Positions 17,155 through 25,699 of a stretch of DNA of 64,000 nucleotides are shown piece after piece. Location of the stretch: NCBI GenBank assembly GCA_964539395.1, contig CAZIIU010000003.1:37025-101024 (forward strand), in the 5' to 3' direction. Each line of letters starts with the position of its first letter. Position 1 is the first letter of the stretch. The position numbers and the translations under genes were made by a program. Below the pieces are notes generated by a model. The model was given only the letters and a program-made list of their open reading frames with translations, made no database searches and had not been told where the DNA came from. The stretch comes from M55B112 sp964539395. Lineage in GTDB: Bacteria > Bacteroidota > Bacteroidia > Bacteroidales > GCA-2748055.

Positions 17155-18485
17155 TGAAGTTTCTCTTTCAGGACATAATGAGGTGCACTGTCGCGATGCT
17201 GAAGTTACTTCTTCAGGACATAATGAGGTGCACTGTCGCGATGCTGAAGTTACTTCTTCAGGACATAATGAGTCTCGCTGCTTCGATGCTGAATTTTCGT
17301 TGTGTAAATTTCAAACCTCACATCTTGAATCTGAAAACTATACTGATCTTTCTGCTGATAAGTTCGATGCTGTCAGCCTGCAAAAATCCGGCAGACAGGG
17401 AGCTCCATCACCGGTCCGCTGCCGTTAAAAATATCAACCAACCCTCCTATGCGAAGAAATTCACTGTTGAACACTTTGGCAACTACAATCTTGTAACGGT
17501 ACACGCACCCTGGCAGAACGCGGACGATCACTCCATACGCTACCTTACAGGCAGGGATATCAATATCCAGGGTATTCCCGACTCATTGTCGCACCTTACC
17601 TTTATCCAAACCCCGATCGAAAGTACCGTGATCATGTCAGCTACCTATATTACTTTTCTCGATACGCTTGGTTTATTGCAATCGGTGAAAGGGGTTTCTG
17701 ACGGTTCAAACATCTTTCATCCGTTACTGCATCAAAAGTGTAAAGCGGGTGATGTCCGCGAGGTGGGATTCGATAACAATCTGAACTATGAGGTACTGGT
17801 AGATCTCCAGCCCGATGTAGTGTTTATGTTTGGAGTGCAGGCAGGAATCGTTCAAACAATTAAAAAACTGGAGGAGATAGGTATCACTGTTGTGATCTGT
17901 GCCGATTACCTTGAGCCGCATCCGTTGGGCAGAAGTGAGTGGATAAAATTTTTCGCGGCATTTTATGAGCTGGAGGAGCATGCCGACCTGATTTTTAGTG
18001 AGATTGCTGAGCAATACAACACAATAGCGGAAAATGCTACCGGTATCCTTGACGAGCCTTCCGTTATGCTTGGACTGCCATGGAAGGACGTATGGTACAT
18101 CGCGGGTGGGAAATCGTTTGCTGCAAAGCTGATCAGCGATGCGGGAGGGCACTACATTTTTGAAAATGAAAACCATGCCGAAGCGAAACCGGTAAGCATC
18201 GAGAGAGTATTTCAGCGCGGGCTGGAGGCGGATATATGGATCAATCCCGGTGTGGCTGCCAACCGGCGTACCATCCTCGATCATGACCAGCGGTTTGAAA
18301 ATCTGAAAGCGTTTAAGCAAAACAGGGTTTTTAACCACACGAAACGGATGTCGCCCGGGGGAGGAAACGACTACTGGGAATCGGGAGTGCTCCGGTCCGA
18401 CAGGGTGCTGCAGGACCTTGCTGCGATTTGCAGCGATCCGAAAGTCGAAAACAGCGAGCTTTATTATTACGAAAGGATTCAATAA
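17154..18485 (+). CDS. ABC transporter substrate-binding lipoprotein (cobalamin/iron-chelate type)
   Basis: 444 residues at most. The ATG at 17154 overlaps the protease stop, but the first 45 codons are three 45-bp tandem repeats. The likely functional start is ATG 17286, which gives a lipoprotein signal (Leu-Ile-Phe-Leu-Leu-Ile-Ser-Ser-Met-Leu-Ser-Ala-Cys). The rest is a periplasmic-binding protein of the BtuF/FepB class: Thr-Pro-Ile-Glu-Ser, Ser-Ala-Thr-Tyr-Ile near the N-lobe, Gln-Pro-Asp-Val-Val-Phe-Met in the middle and Asp-Ile-Trp-Ile-Asn-Pro-Gly in the C-lobe. It is followed by a permease and an ATPase gene, so it delivers a chelate such as cobalamin, heme or siderophore to that importer. 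The ligand is not resolved. Confidence 0.85.
   Translation: MKFLFQDIMRCTVAMLKLLLQDIMRCTVAMLKLLLQDIMSLAASMLNFRCVNFKPHILNLKTILIFLLISSMLSACKNPADRELHHRSAAVKNINQPSYAKKFTVEHFGNYNLVTVHAPWQNADDHSIRYLTGRDINIQGIPDSLSHLTFIQTPIESTVIMSATYITFLDTLGLLQSVKGVSDGSNIFHPLLHQKCKAGDVREVGFDNNLNYEVLVDLQPDVVFMFGVQAGIVQTIKKLEEIGITVVICADYLEPHPLGRSEWIKFFAAFYELEEHADLIFSEIAEQYNTIAENATGILDEPSVMLGLPWKDVWYIAGGKSFAAKLISDAGGHYIFENENHAEAKPVSIERVFQRGLEADIWINPGVAANRRTILDHDQRFENLKAFKQNRVFNHTKRMSPGGGNDYWESGVLRSDRVLQDLAAICSDPKVENSELYYYERIQ
17157..17291 (+). repeat. Three 45-bp tandem repeats at the lipoprotein gene start
   Basis: Units lie at 17157-17201, 17202-17246 and 17247-17291. The first two are nearly identical and the third has diverged in its second half. 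Each unit carries ATG codons in the lipoprotein frame (for example TAATGAGG and CGATGCTG), so every copy adds alternative start codons 45 bases apart. Confidence 0.92.
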
Positions 18486-18663
18486 ATACTTCTTACATTC
18501 AGCAGTTTACGCACATTTGCTACTGTCGGTTTTTAGTTCAGTGGCATAAACCCCTGTGATTATAAAGCTCAATGGCTCTGTGCTGAAAAAGTGTCGCAAT
18601 TCCTAAAATTAATACAGATCACTATCAAATCCATATTTTTCTGCGATACTGTTAAAAATTGTA

Positions 18664-18671
18664 TAAATTTG
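18664..18671 (+). promoter_or_regulatory. -7 box for the small conserved gene and permease
   Basis: TAAATTTG matches TAnnTTTG and lies 22 bases before the ATG at 18694. This also argues against the in-frame TTG at 18685 as the start. Confidence 0.55.
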
Positions 18672-18693
18672 ATCTGTAACTAAATTGGATCGT

Positions 18694-18984
18694 ATGGCCA
18701 GTATCAGGAACTTGAAAAAAAACATTAATATATTGACGTATGACATGCTCACAAGGTGTTACAGCCTTAAAGAGAGCGATCCGAATATAACAGGTGACAA
18801 GTTTGAAGAGATTATCAGGAAAATTGTTTACCTGCGGAACGACCTGGTGCTGCGGACCAATCACCCGGAAGTTAATGCGGAAAGCAAGAGCCTGAAGTCT
18901 CACTACCGAAAGATAAAGGAGGAACTCTACGAGCTTTGTGGGGTGATTGATGAATTACAGACCAAAAAAGATATTGACCGGTAA
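18694..18984 (+). CDS. Small conserved alpha-helical protein
   Basis: 96 residues from ATG 18694. It is entirely helical in character and charged, starting Met-Ala-Ser-Ile-Arg-Asn-Leu-Lys-Lys and containing Ile-Val-Tyr-Leu-Arg-Asn-Asp-Leu-Val and His-Tyr-Arg-Lys-Ile-Lys. I recall similar short proteins with the same N-terminus in other Bacteroidota, but no function. There is no signal peptide. Its 3' end overlaps the start of the permease gene by 38 bases, so the two are cotranscribed, perhaps only for expression coupling. Confidence 0.65.
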   Translation: MASIRNLKKNINILTYDMLTRCYSLKESDPNITGDKFEEIIRKIVYLRNDLVLRTNHPEVNAESKSLKSHYRKIKEELYELCGVIDELQTKKDIDR

Positions 18985-19993
18985 GTCTGGATATATATCC
19001 CGCGTCGTTGCTCTGGCAATCCTTCTGCTTGTGCTGGTAATGCTCAATATTTCAGTAGGTACCGTCAGGATTCCCTTCGGTGATGTTATCTCGTTTCTCA
19101 GCGGGAAAGGAGAGCTCTCAACTCAACACCGGCTCATTCTGTCAGATTTCAGGGTCCCCCGCCTGATCACAGCCCTGCTGGCTGGTGCCGCTCTGGCAGT
19201 AAGTGGACTTCAGATGCAGACGATCTTTCGCAATCCGTTGGCTGGTCCGTATGTGCTCGGCATAAGTTCCGGTGCCAGCCTGGGGGCTGCCCTTGTGCTT
19301 CTGGGTACCGGAGCTTTGACAACCGGGCTTTTGGCAAGGTGGGGGCTTGTAGCAGCGGCATGGCTGGGTGCCGCATCGGTAATGTTTATCCTCCTTCTGG
19401 TAACTATTCGTATCCGCAGCATCATGACTATTCTGATCCTGGGGATCATGTTTAGCAGTGGACTCTCCGCGATTATCAGTATCATGCAGTATTTCGGCAA
19501 TGCTGCTGCATTGAAATCATTTGTAATCTGGAGTCTCGGCAGCCTGGGCGATGTTTCAGGGAGCTCGCTGTCGGTGCTCGTTGTAACGATTATCCCGGCA
19601 CTGATATTTTCCCTTTTCTCTGTTAAGGGACTTAATGCCCTGATGATGGGAGAAGAGGCTGCCGGGACTCTGGGAGTAAATATTTTGGCTACACGAATCA
19701 TGGTATTTATCAGTACAAGTGTTTTGGCAGGAAGTATTACAGCCTTTTGCGGACCAATCGGTTTTGTAGGAATCGCAGTACCGCATATCACCCGGTTTTA
19801 CACCGGCAGGTCAGATATGCGCTACCTTTTGCCGGCGACAATGATGATGGGTATGGTTATACTGGTATTGAGTGACATCATCTCTCAGTTGCCTGGGTCT
19901 GATAGTATTCTTCCTGTCAATGCAATAACTTCGCTGATTGGAATCCCGGTGGTAATATGGGTGGTGATTAGCCGGAAGAAAGGGTTCAGCTAA
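18947..19993 (+). CDS. FecCD/BtuC-family ABC permease
   Basis: 348 residues with about ten hydrophobic segments and the family landmarks. These are Arg-Val-Pro-Arg-Leu after the second segment, Gly-Leu-Gln-Met-Gln-Thr-Ile-Phe-Arg-Asn-Pro-Leu-Ala-Gly-Pro, then Leu-Gly-Ile-Ser-Ser-Gly-Ala, and Gly-Phe-Val-Gly-Ile-Ala-Val-Pro-His near the C-terminus. It forms the inner-membrane channel of a cobalamin/heme/siderophore importer. The start overlaps the preceding small gene; a later start near residue 2 is possible. It works with the lipoprotein at 17154 and the ATPase at 20051. Confidence 0.93.
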   Translation: MMNYRPKKILTGKSGYISRVVALAILLLVLVMLNISVGTVRIPFGDVISFLSGKGELSTQHRLILSDFRVPRLITALLAGAALAVSGLQMQTIFRNPLAGPYVLGISSGASLGAALVLLGTGALTTGLLARWGLVAAAWLGAASVMFILLLVTIRIRSIMTILILGIMFSSGLSAIISIMQYFGNAAALKSFVIWSLGSLGDVSGSSLSVLVVTIIPALIFSLFSVKGLNALMMGEEAAGTLGVNILATRIMVFISTSVLAGSITAFCGPIGFVGIAVPHITRFYTGRSDMRYLLPATMMMGMVILVLSDIISQLPGSDSILPVNAITSLIGIPVVIWVVISRKKGFS

Positions 19994-20050
19994 TTGAAAG
20001 TAAGTAATAAGACAAACATGAGACAATCAGTTACTCAGTAAACCGGTGGT

Positions 20051-21139
20051 ATGCAGCAGGAGGATTTGGAATATAGTATGCGACTGAAGGATGTATGGTT
20101 AGGCTATAAACCTGGCGAGCATCTGGTTCGTTCTGTGAATGCCTCAATTAGTCCGGGCGAGATGATCGCTCTGGTGGGACGAAATGGTACAGGGAAGAGC
20201 ACTTTGCTGAGAACTATCGCCGGTATACAGCCGGCGGTGCAGGGTGATGTGCTTCTCAATGGTCGTTCCATTGGAAGAATACCTCCGCGCGAGCGATCCC
20301 TGTTGCTTTCCTTTGTCAGCACCGGCAGCACTTTCACGGAAAACCTGACCGTTTTTGAGATGGTATCGCTCGGACGTCACCCTTACACGAACTGGTGGGG
20401 AGCGCTTCGTGAATCCGACAGGAGAAAGATCACTGAATCGATCCGGTTTGTTGGTATGGAAAAGTTCCTGGAGGCAAGTGTCAACCGTCTGAGCGACGGG
20501 GAACGTCAACGGGTTATGATCGCCATGGCACTTGCACAGGACACACAATTGATGGTCCTCGATGAGCCAACTGCCTTTCTTGATATCCCAAACCGGATCG
20601 GCATTGTAGAGGTGCTTTACCGGCTGAAGGAGGAGGGACATTCGGTAATTTTTTCCACACACGATTTCGACAATGTGTTCAGCTATGCGGACAAGATTTG
20701 GGCAATTTCTGACAGACAATTGCTTGAAGGTTCTCCTGAGGACCTGGGTTTGAATGGTGCCTTTGAAAAACTGTTCAACGAGTCGAAAGTTGCTTTTGAT
20801 TATGAGAACCTGAGATTTGTACGCCGGAGGGTGCCGGAAAAGCAGATTGTGTTAGATGCACGGGATGAAACTGTTAATCATTGGACTGCCAGGTCTTTAG
20901 AGCGTATAGGATATCAAGTACTACCAGTGAATAAGGTAAAAGACATGAACTATGACAGCTTGCCCGGGAAGATGGAGCAGCCCGGAATCAGTCTGGAAGA
21001 TTCCGGTTCGAAAGAGAATATGGCAGTGCGCGCAGGGAAGAATGAACAGGGATACTGCTGGTCACTCGTAGAGGAGCAGAATGAAATTGAGTTCAAATCG
21101 CTGTATGAATTGACCGGATATTTGCGCCGAATGAAATAA
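20051..21139 (+). CDS. ABC transporter ATP-binding protein with C-terminal extension
   Basis: 362 residues. The ATPase core spans about residues 8-255 with Walker A Gly43-Arg-Asn-Gly-Thr-Gly-Lys-Ser-Thr51, signature Leu-Ser-Asp-Gly-Glu-Arg-Gln-Arg and Walker B Leu-Met-Val-Leu-Asp-Glu-Pro-Thr. The D-loop and the His of Ser-Thr-His-Asp follow. It energises the FecCD-type importer encoded just upstream (57-base gap). About 100 residues follow the ATPase core, with a small alpha/beta pattern ending Tyr-Glu-Leu-Thr-Gly-Tyr-Leu. Such tails occur on some Bacteroidota transporters of this class; a regulatory role is only a guess. Confidence 0.92.
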   Translation: MQQEDLEYSMRLKDVWLGYKPGEHLVRSVNASISPGEMIALVGRNGTGKSTLLRTIAGIQPAVQGDVLLNGRSIGRIPPRERSLLLSFVSTGSTFTENLTVFEMVSLGRHPYTNWWGALRESDRRKITESIRFVGMEKFLEASVNRLSDGERQRVMIAMALAQDTQLMVLDEPTAFLDIPNRIGIVEVLYRLKEEGHSVIFSTHDFDNVFSYADKIWAISDRQLLEGSPEDLGLNGAFEKLFNESKVAFDYENLRFVRRRVPEKQIVLDARDETVNHWTARSLERIGYQVLPVNKVKDMNYDSLPGKMEQPGISLEDSGSKENMAVRAGKNEQGYCWSLVEEQNEIEFKSLYELTGYLRRMK

Positions 21140-21179
21140 TTGTGTAATTTTCGTTCCCGAACAATTAAGCAGAGAAATC

Positions 21180-21407
21180 ATGGCAGATACATCTTCATCC
21201 AAAGTCAGGAAATCCATTGCATATATTCTTTCCGGACTGATCCTGGTCTTTTCGTTCCTTTCCATACTTGCTATTTGGGACATTATCGATTACGACGACC
21301 TTGTGAAAAGGATGTTCCAGTCGCTCATGGTGATCCTGGCTGCATCCGCAGTGATCGTATTGATTTTCGCGATACTCGACCGGCCCGATCGGGAAGACAG
21401 TGAATGA
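21180..21407 (+). CDS. Small two-span membrane protein
   Basis: 75 residues. A short polar start (Ala-Asp-Thr-Ser-Ser-Ser-Lys) precedes two hydrophobic helices (about residues 14-33 and 45-65). They are separated by an acidic loop with Ile-Ile-Asp-Tyr-Asp-Asp, and the tail is charged. The family is not recognised. It follows the ABC ATPase by 40 bases on the same strand and converges on the glycosyltransferase gene. Confidence 0.6.
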   Translation: MADTSSSKVRKSIAYILSGLILVFSFLSILAIWDIIDYDDLVKRMFQSLMVILAASAVIVLIFAILDRPDREDSE

Positions 21408-21421
21408 GCTACAAACCGGTT

Positions 21422-22552
21422 TTATACATCCTTCAGTAGTGACAGGATCTTCTTCGCATTAGAGGTAATGTTATATTGCTTCATCATTTCAGTTCTTTTA
21501 TGAACCTCTTCCGCAGTAAATGGGGTTTTCATCAATTCTTCGATCATTGCAACGGCCTCGCCGGGGGTACGATATACATTACAGAGAGCGTCGAGCCCGC
21601 TGCCGCTCAGCATAAGCGGGTTTGCCATGCAGTGCCTTCCCGCGTAAAGACTGTGAAGTAACTTAAGCTTTAAACCGGTGGGCTGGTAAGTATACAACAA
21701 GTTGATATGTGCCTCTCCAACCAACCTGTCCATTTCTGTTCCCTCCGGGTTTGGGATCAGTTCAATATGCGGATACCTGTCGCAGAACCGGCGAACATAG
21801 CCACCCGGGTTTTTACCGGCGATCACCACATGGTAGGTAACCCTGGAGAGCACTTGTCTGACGAGGTAATGCAGGGCCCGCTCATTTTCAGGAACGGAGA
21901 GGTTACCGTGCAGCAGGATGTATTCGCCTTTTCCTGGCGAGGAGGTAACATCCTTGTGCATCTGGAATGCAGGGAGATGAATGCTGTTCCTGTATTTACC
22001 ATTGAAATAGGCCGTGTCGGTGGCAGAGATGGAGAGCACCTTATCGGTATTTTTCAGAATTTTCTCATAGTGTACCAGCTTGCGCGCCTCACTGGCCAGG
22101 AACAACTTTCTAAACAATTTCCGTTCGCTACCGGCAAGCATCCGATAATATTTATGCTCAATATTGTGGGCTCTGACGAGTACCTTTTTTCCAGCGTTTC
22201 TGCATTGATTGAGCAGCAGGGTTGTGTGCAGACCCTCGAAGAGCACTGGATGCGGATCGCTTAACAGTTTTTCTTTAAGTTCATCCGATTGCCGTGTGAT
22301 GACAATATAGGGCAGCCTGTTAAAAAAATATCCAAGTCCGCTTTTTCGCCTGTAGTAATGGACCTTATAACATATCTTCTCAAGTTCGATTGCCGGTCCC
22401 CTTTCATAAAGAAATGCATGCAGTATAATCCTCACGCTTTCTTTGCTGATTGCTTTCAGCTTATAGTATACATCAATGATGCCGCCATAATCGGGAGGGT
22501 AGGGTACACTGAAGGCAACGACATGCAGGTATTTCGGGTCAGGATCTTCCAT
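21422..22552 (-). CDS. GT-B fold glycosyltransferase (GT4-like)
   Basis: 376 residues with no signal peptide. The N-terminal half has the glycine-rich loop Pro-Tyr-Pro-Pro-Asp-Tyr-Gly-Gly near residue 18, and His-Asn-Ile-Glu-His-Lys-Tyr-Tyr in the middle as in sugar-transferases of the GT4 group. The C-terminal half has Leu-His-Gly-Asn-Leu-Ser, Val-Ile-Ala-Gly-Lys-Asn-Pro and Pro-Thr-Gly-Leu-Lys-Leu-Lys-Leu-Leu, which correspond to the nucleotide-sugar site. It probably adds a sugar to a cell-surface glycan or lipid. There is no polysaccharide cluster around it, so the substrate is unknown. Confidence 0.82.
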   Translation of the reverse strand: MEDPDPKYLHVVAFSVPYPPDYGGIIDVYYKLKAISKESVRIILHAFLYERGPAIELEKICYKVHYYRRKSGLGYFFNRLPYIVITRQSDELKEKLLSDPHPVLFEGLHTTLLLNQCRNAGKKVLVRAHNIEHKYYRMLAGSERKLFRKLFLASEARKLVHYEKILKNTDKVLSISATDTAYFNGKYRNSIHLPAFQMHKDVTSSPGKGEYILLHGNLSVPENERALHYLVRQVLSRVTYHVVIAGKNPGGYVRRFCDRYPHIELIPNPEGTEMDRLVGEAHINLLYTYQPTGLKLKLLHSLYAGRHCMANPLMLSGSGLDALCNVYRTPGEAVAMIEELMKTPFTAEEVHKRTEMMKQYNITSNAKKILSLLKDV

Positions 22553-22584
22553 AGAGTATTCTGACAGATTATTTTTTGGTTATA

Positions 22585-22592
22585 CAAAGTTA
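22585..22592 (-). promoter_or_regulatory. -7 box for the glycosyltransferase
   Basis: TAACTTTG on the minus strand matches TAnnTTTG and lies 32 bases before the ATG at 22552. No convincing -33 box was seen. Confidence 0.5.
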
Positions 22593-22870
22593 CAAAAAGT
22601 TCAGCTGCATTACATACTATTTTAGTTCCGCAGTACCTCAAAATAATTGATAAACGGGACAGCTCTCGAAACTCCCGAGCTGTAGTCCTACTAACCATTC
22701 TCCGGATAATTAGTATTGAAATTGACGATGCTCCGGCCAGATCAGGAGGTGTTGATGGTGTGACTTTCGGAGTATCAGTCAGTTCGTTTAACATTATTTA
22801 AGAAAAAATCCAACAAATATTTGTAACAAAAGGGACAGGTTACCCGTTTAACAATTAAACGTTCTTTTAA

Positions 22871-22893
22871 GGTATAAGAATCAAGCTTATACC
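22871..22893. repeat. 8-bp perfect inverted repeat in the argS upstream spacer
   Basis: GGTATAAG (22871-22878) and CTTATACC (22886-22893) have a 7-base loop. It lies about 50 bases before an intrinsic terminator and could be an operator or part of a short transcript. The rest of the 22593-22939 spacer holds nothing I can name beyond an imperfect AGCTC-type palindrome near 22660-22682. Confidence 0.4.
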
Positions 22894-22939
22894 AAATTAC
22901 TTTTCATAGATTTAGTTTAGGGTTAGTTTAGTTAAAAGG

Positions 22940-22970
22940 ACCGCTCCGGATCAACGGAGCGGTTTTTTTT
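22940..22970 (+). terminator. Strong intrinsic terminator with no gene immediately upstream
   Basis: ACCGCTCCG (22940-22948) pairs perfectly with CGGAGCGGT (22955-22963) across a 6-base loop, and the run of T continues to 22970. The nearest plus-strand gene upstream ends at 21407, 1.5 kb away. It may end a small RNA or an attenuated leader of argS. Confidence 0.85.
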
Positions 22971-23000
22971 AATCAACACATCTGCCGGCCTCTTTTTAAT

Positions 23001-23008
23001 TATCTTTG
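23001..23008 (+). promoter_or_regulatory. -7 box for argS
   Basis: TATCTTTG matches TAnnTTTG and lies 19 bases before the ATG at 23027. The in-frame TTG at 23006 falls inside this box, so it cannot be the start. Confidence 0.6.
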
Positions 23009-23026
23009 CAATCCAAATATCAGATT

Positions 23027-24808
23027 ATGCAAAGAGTAGAGAATCTTCTTACACAAACTGTCAAACGTGCGGTGAAGGAACTCTGGAAGACAGAGATTGA
23101 CGAATCGGCTGTCCAGATCCAGAAAACCCGGGGGGAATTCGAGGGAGACCTTACCCTGGTAGTTTTTCCTTTGGTACGTATCGCAAAAAAATCGCCCGAA
23201 GAGACGGCTGGAATACTGGGGAAATACATCGAGGAAAGTCTGGAGGAGATTAGTGGTTTTAATGTGATCAAGGGGTTTCTCAATCTTAACATTGCTGTTT
23301 CATACTGGCTGAAACAGATCTCTGCTATCACCGGAAATGATTCATATGGATTCACAACTGCAGGGAAGGAGTCACCACTGTTCATGGTTGAATACTCCAG
23401 TCCAAATACCAATAAGCCCCTTCACCTGGGACATATCCGCAACAACCTGCTGGGTTTTTCAATCTCGAAGATCCTGGAGGCCTGCGGCAACAGGGTAATC
23501 AAAGTAAGCCTCGTAAACGACAGGGGGATACATATCTGTAAATCAATGATCGCATGGCAGCTGTTCGGAAACGGCGAAACACCGCAATCGTCCGGCAAAA
23601 AGGGTGATAAGCTGGTGGGCGACTATTATGTGCGGTTCGATCAGGAATACAAGAGGCAGGTAACAGAGATGATCGCACAAGGCATGGATAAGAAGAAAGC
23701 AGAGGCATCTGCCCCGATCATGGCAGCTGCCCGTGAAATGCTCCTGAAATGGGAAGCAGACGATCCCGCGATAAGAAGCCTCTGGGAGACAATGAACGGA
23801 TGGGTGTACGATGGTTTCGAAACCACATATAAAAGGATGGGAGTCTCTTTCGATAAAATCTATTATGAATCGGAAACATATAAGCTCGGGCGGCAATTGG
23901 TGCTGCAGGGTGTGGAAGATGGAGTGCTGGAGCGGGAAGCTGACGGATCGATATGGGCCGATCTCACCGATAAAAAACTGGACCGCAAGCTGCTTCTGCG
24001 ATCGGATGGCACGTCGGTATATATGACGCAGGATGTTGGTACCGCACAACAACGCTTTTCGGAATACCCGATCAGGCAACATATTTATGTAGTAGGGAAC
24101 GAACAGAACTATCATTTCCAGGTACTGGCGGAGGTCATTGAGAAGTTAGGGTTTGACTGGCACGATAAGCTGTACCATCTGTCGTACGGTATGGTGGAAC
24201 TGCCCGAAGGCAAGATGAAATCGCGTGAGGGGACTGTGGTTGATGCTGATGAGCTGATGGATGAGATGGTCGCTACCGCTAAACAGATGTCCGATGAACT
24301 GGGGAAACTGGAAGGATATTCGGAGGAGGAGAAGAAAAACATCTATCGCCGGATCGGACTGGGAGCGCTGAAATACTTTATCCTGAAAGTGGACCCGAAG
24401 AAAAATATGCTGTTCGATCCCAAAGAATCGATCGATTTCAACGGAAACACCGGTCCGTTTATACAATATACTTACGCAAGAATACGGAGCATACTCCGTA
24501 CAGCAGGAGATTACAGCAGTGAGGTTCCGCAAGCAGCACTGAACGATAAAGAGATCGATGTGATCAGGCTGATTCATGAGTTTCCGTTAATTGTTCAGGA
24601 GGCAGCCAATGAACACAACCCGGCAGTTGTAGCTAACTACATGTACGACCTGGCGAAAGAGTTTAACCAGTTTTACCACGATTACAGCATCCTTAATGCC
24701 GATGAAAATCAGGTAAGGTTATTAAGAATCCACCTTTCTGCCATCGTCGGACGAACCATTGAAAATGGCATGGGATTGCTGGGTATTGAGGTGCCGGAGA
24801 GAATGTAA
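23027..24808 (+). CDS. argS: Arginyl-tRNA synthetase
   Basis: 593 residues from ATG 23027. It is a class I synthetase that charges tRNA-Arg. The N-terminal Add-1 domain is followed by the HIGH-type motif His-Leu-Gly-His in Lys-Pro-Leu-His-Leu-Gly-His-Ile-Arg (about residue 130). The KMSKS equivalent is Lys-Met-Lys-Ser-Arg-Glu-Gly. A DALR anticodon-binding helical domain ends in the typical Gly-Ile-Glu-Val-Pro-Glu-Arg-Met. The start choice is fixed by the promoter just upstream. It converges on folD with a 4-base gap. Confidence 0.96.
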   Translation: MQRVENLLTQTVKRAVKELWKTEIDESAVQIQKTRGEFEGDLTLVVFPLVRIAKKSPEETAGILGKYIEESLEEISGFNVIKGFLNLNIAVSYWLKQISAITGNDSYGFTTAGKESPLFMVEYSSPNTNKPLHLGHIRNNLLGFSISKILEACGNRVIKVSLVNDRGIHICKSMIAWQLFGNGETPQSSGKKGDKLVGDYYVRFDQEYKRQVTEMIAQGMDKKKAEASAPIMAAAREMLLKWEADDPAIRSLWETMNGWVYDGFETTYKRMGVSFDKIYYESETYKLGRQLVLQGVEDGVLEREADGSIWADLTDKKLDRKLLLRSDGTSVYMTQDVGTAQQRFSEYPIRQHIYVVGNEQNYHFQVLAEVIEKLGFDWHDKLYHLSYGMVELPEGKMKSREGTVVDADELMDEMVATAKQMSDELGKLEGYSEEEKKNIYRRIGLGALKYFILKVDPKKNMLFDPKESIDFNGNTGPFIQYTYARIRSILRTAGDYSSEVPQAALNDKEIDVIRLIHEFPLIVQEAANEHNPAVVANYMYDLAKEFNQFYHDYSILNADENQVRLLRIHLSAIVGRTIENGMGLLGIEVPERM

Positions 24809-24812
24809 TTTT

Positions 24813-25679
24813 TTAGCTGTGTTTGGCAGCCGTCAGTGTATTCAGAAGCAGTGCTACCCGCGTCATCGGTCCCACGCCGCCCGGAACAGGCGTAATAAAT
24901 GAGCACCTGGGGGCCACCTTCTCAAAGTCCACATCGCCTTTTAGCCTGAAACCGCTTTTTGTCCCGGCAGACTCCACACGTGTTGTTCCGACATCGATCA
25001 CCACGGCTCCCTCCTTCACCATATCCTCACTGATAAACCCAGGTGACCCCAGGGCAGCGATAAGGATGTCCGCGTTCCGGCAAACAGACTTAAGATCTTT
25101 CGTTCGGCTGTGTGCTACAGTCACAGTGGCATTGATCGCTTTTTGCGACATCAGCACGCTCAGTGGCCGGCCGACGATATTACTGCGTCCGACGATCACA
25201 CAGTTCCTGCCTGAAGTTTCAATATTGTAGCGTTTGATAAGCTCAACGATCCCAAATGGCGTGGCGCTGACAAATGCTGGAAGTCCGATCACGGATTTAC
25301 CTACGTTCACCGGGTGAAAACCGTCCACATCCTTCTCCGGGTCGATGGCCTCGATCACTTTTTGTTCAGAAATATGATCAGGCAATGGAAGCTGCACAAT
25401 AAAACCGTCCACCTCCTTATCCATATTCAGCTCTGAAATACGCTGTAATAGCTCCTCTTCTGTAACATCATCCTCGTATCGTACCAGGCTGGACCTGAAT
25501 CCAACCTCTTCACAATCCTTGATTTTATAGGATACATAAGTCTCGCTGCCACCATCGTGCCCAACGAGCACTGCTGCCAGGTGGGGAGGTTTTACACCAC
25601 GTTTAACCATTGCCTCTACCTCTTTGGCAATTTCTTCCCTGATCGTTTTTGCTGTGGCCTTACCGTCAATTATTTGCAT
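24813..25679 (-). CDS. folD: Methylenetetrahydrofolate dehydrogenase/cyclohydrolase
   Basis: 288 residues. It is a bifunctional cytosolic enzyme that interconverts methylene-, methenyl- and formyl-tetrahydrofolate. The catalytic Tyr-x3-Lys is seen in Tyr-Val-Ser-Tyr-Lys-Ile-Lys-Asp (about residues 50-57). Gln-Leu-Pro-Leu-Pro follows, then the NADP loop Gly-Arg-Ser-Asn-Ile-Val-Gly-Arg-Pro and the C-terminal Pro-Gly-Gly-Val-Gly-Pro-Met-Thr. It lies 20 bases after ffh on the same strand and is probably cotranscribed with it. Confidence 0.97.
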   Translation of the reverse strand: MQIIDGKATAKTIREEIAKEVEAMVKRGVKPPHLAAVLVGHDGGSETYVSYKIKDCEEVGFRSSLVRYEDDVTEEELLQRISELNMDKEVDGFIVQLPLPDHISEQKVIEAIDPEKDVDGFHPVNVGKSVIGLPAFVSATPFGIVELIKRYNIETSGRNCVIVGRSNIVGRPLSVLMSQKAINATVTVAHSRTKDLKSVCRNADILIAALGSPGFISEDMVKEGAVVIDVGTTRVESAGTKSGFRLKGDVDFEKVAPRCSFITPVPGGVGPMTRVALLLNTLTAAKHS

Positions 25680-25699
25680 ATTGAATTCTAATGGGGTTA

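Noticed and set aside
17108..17428. Alternate-frame repeat protein over the lipoprotein start
   Set aside because: It begins inside the protease gene and runs out of frame through the 45-bp repeats; the lipoprotein frame has a clear signal and domain.
22456..22794. 112-residue minus-strand frame upstream of and overlapping the glycosyltransferase
   Set aside because: It overlaps the glycosyltransferase in another frame, has no recognisable features, and the glycosyltransferase has its own promoter and start.
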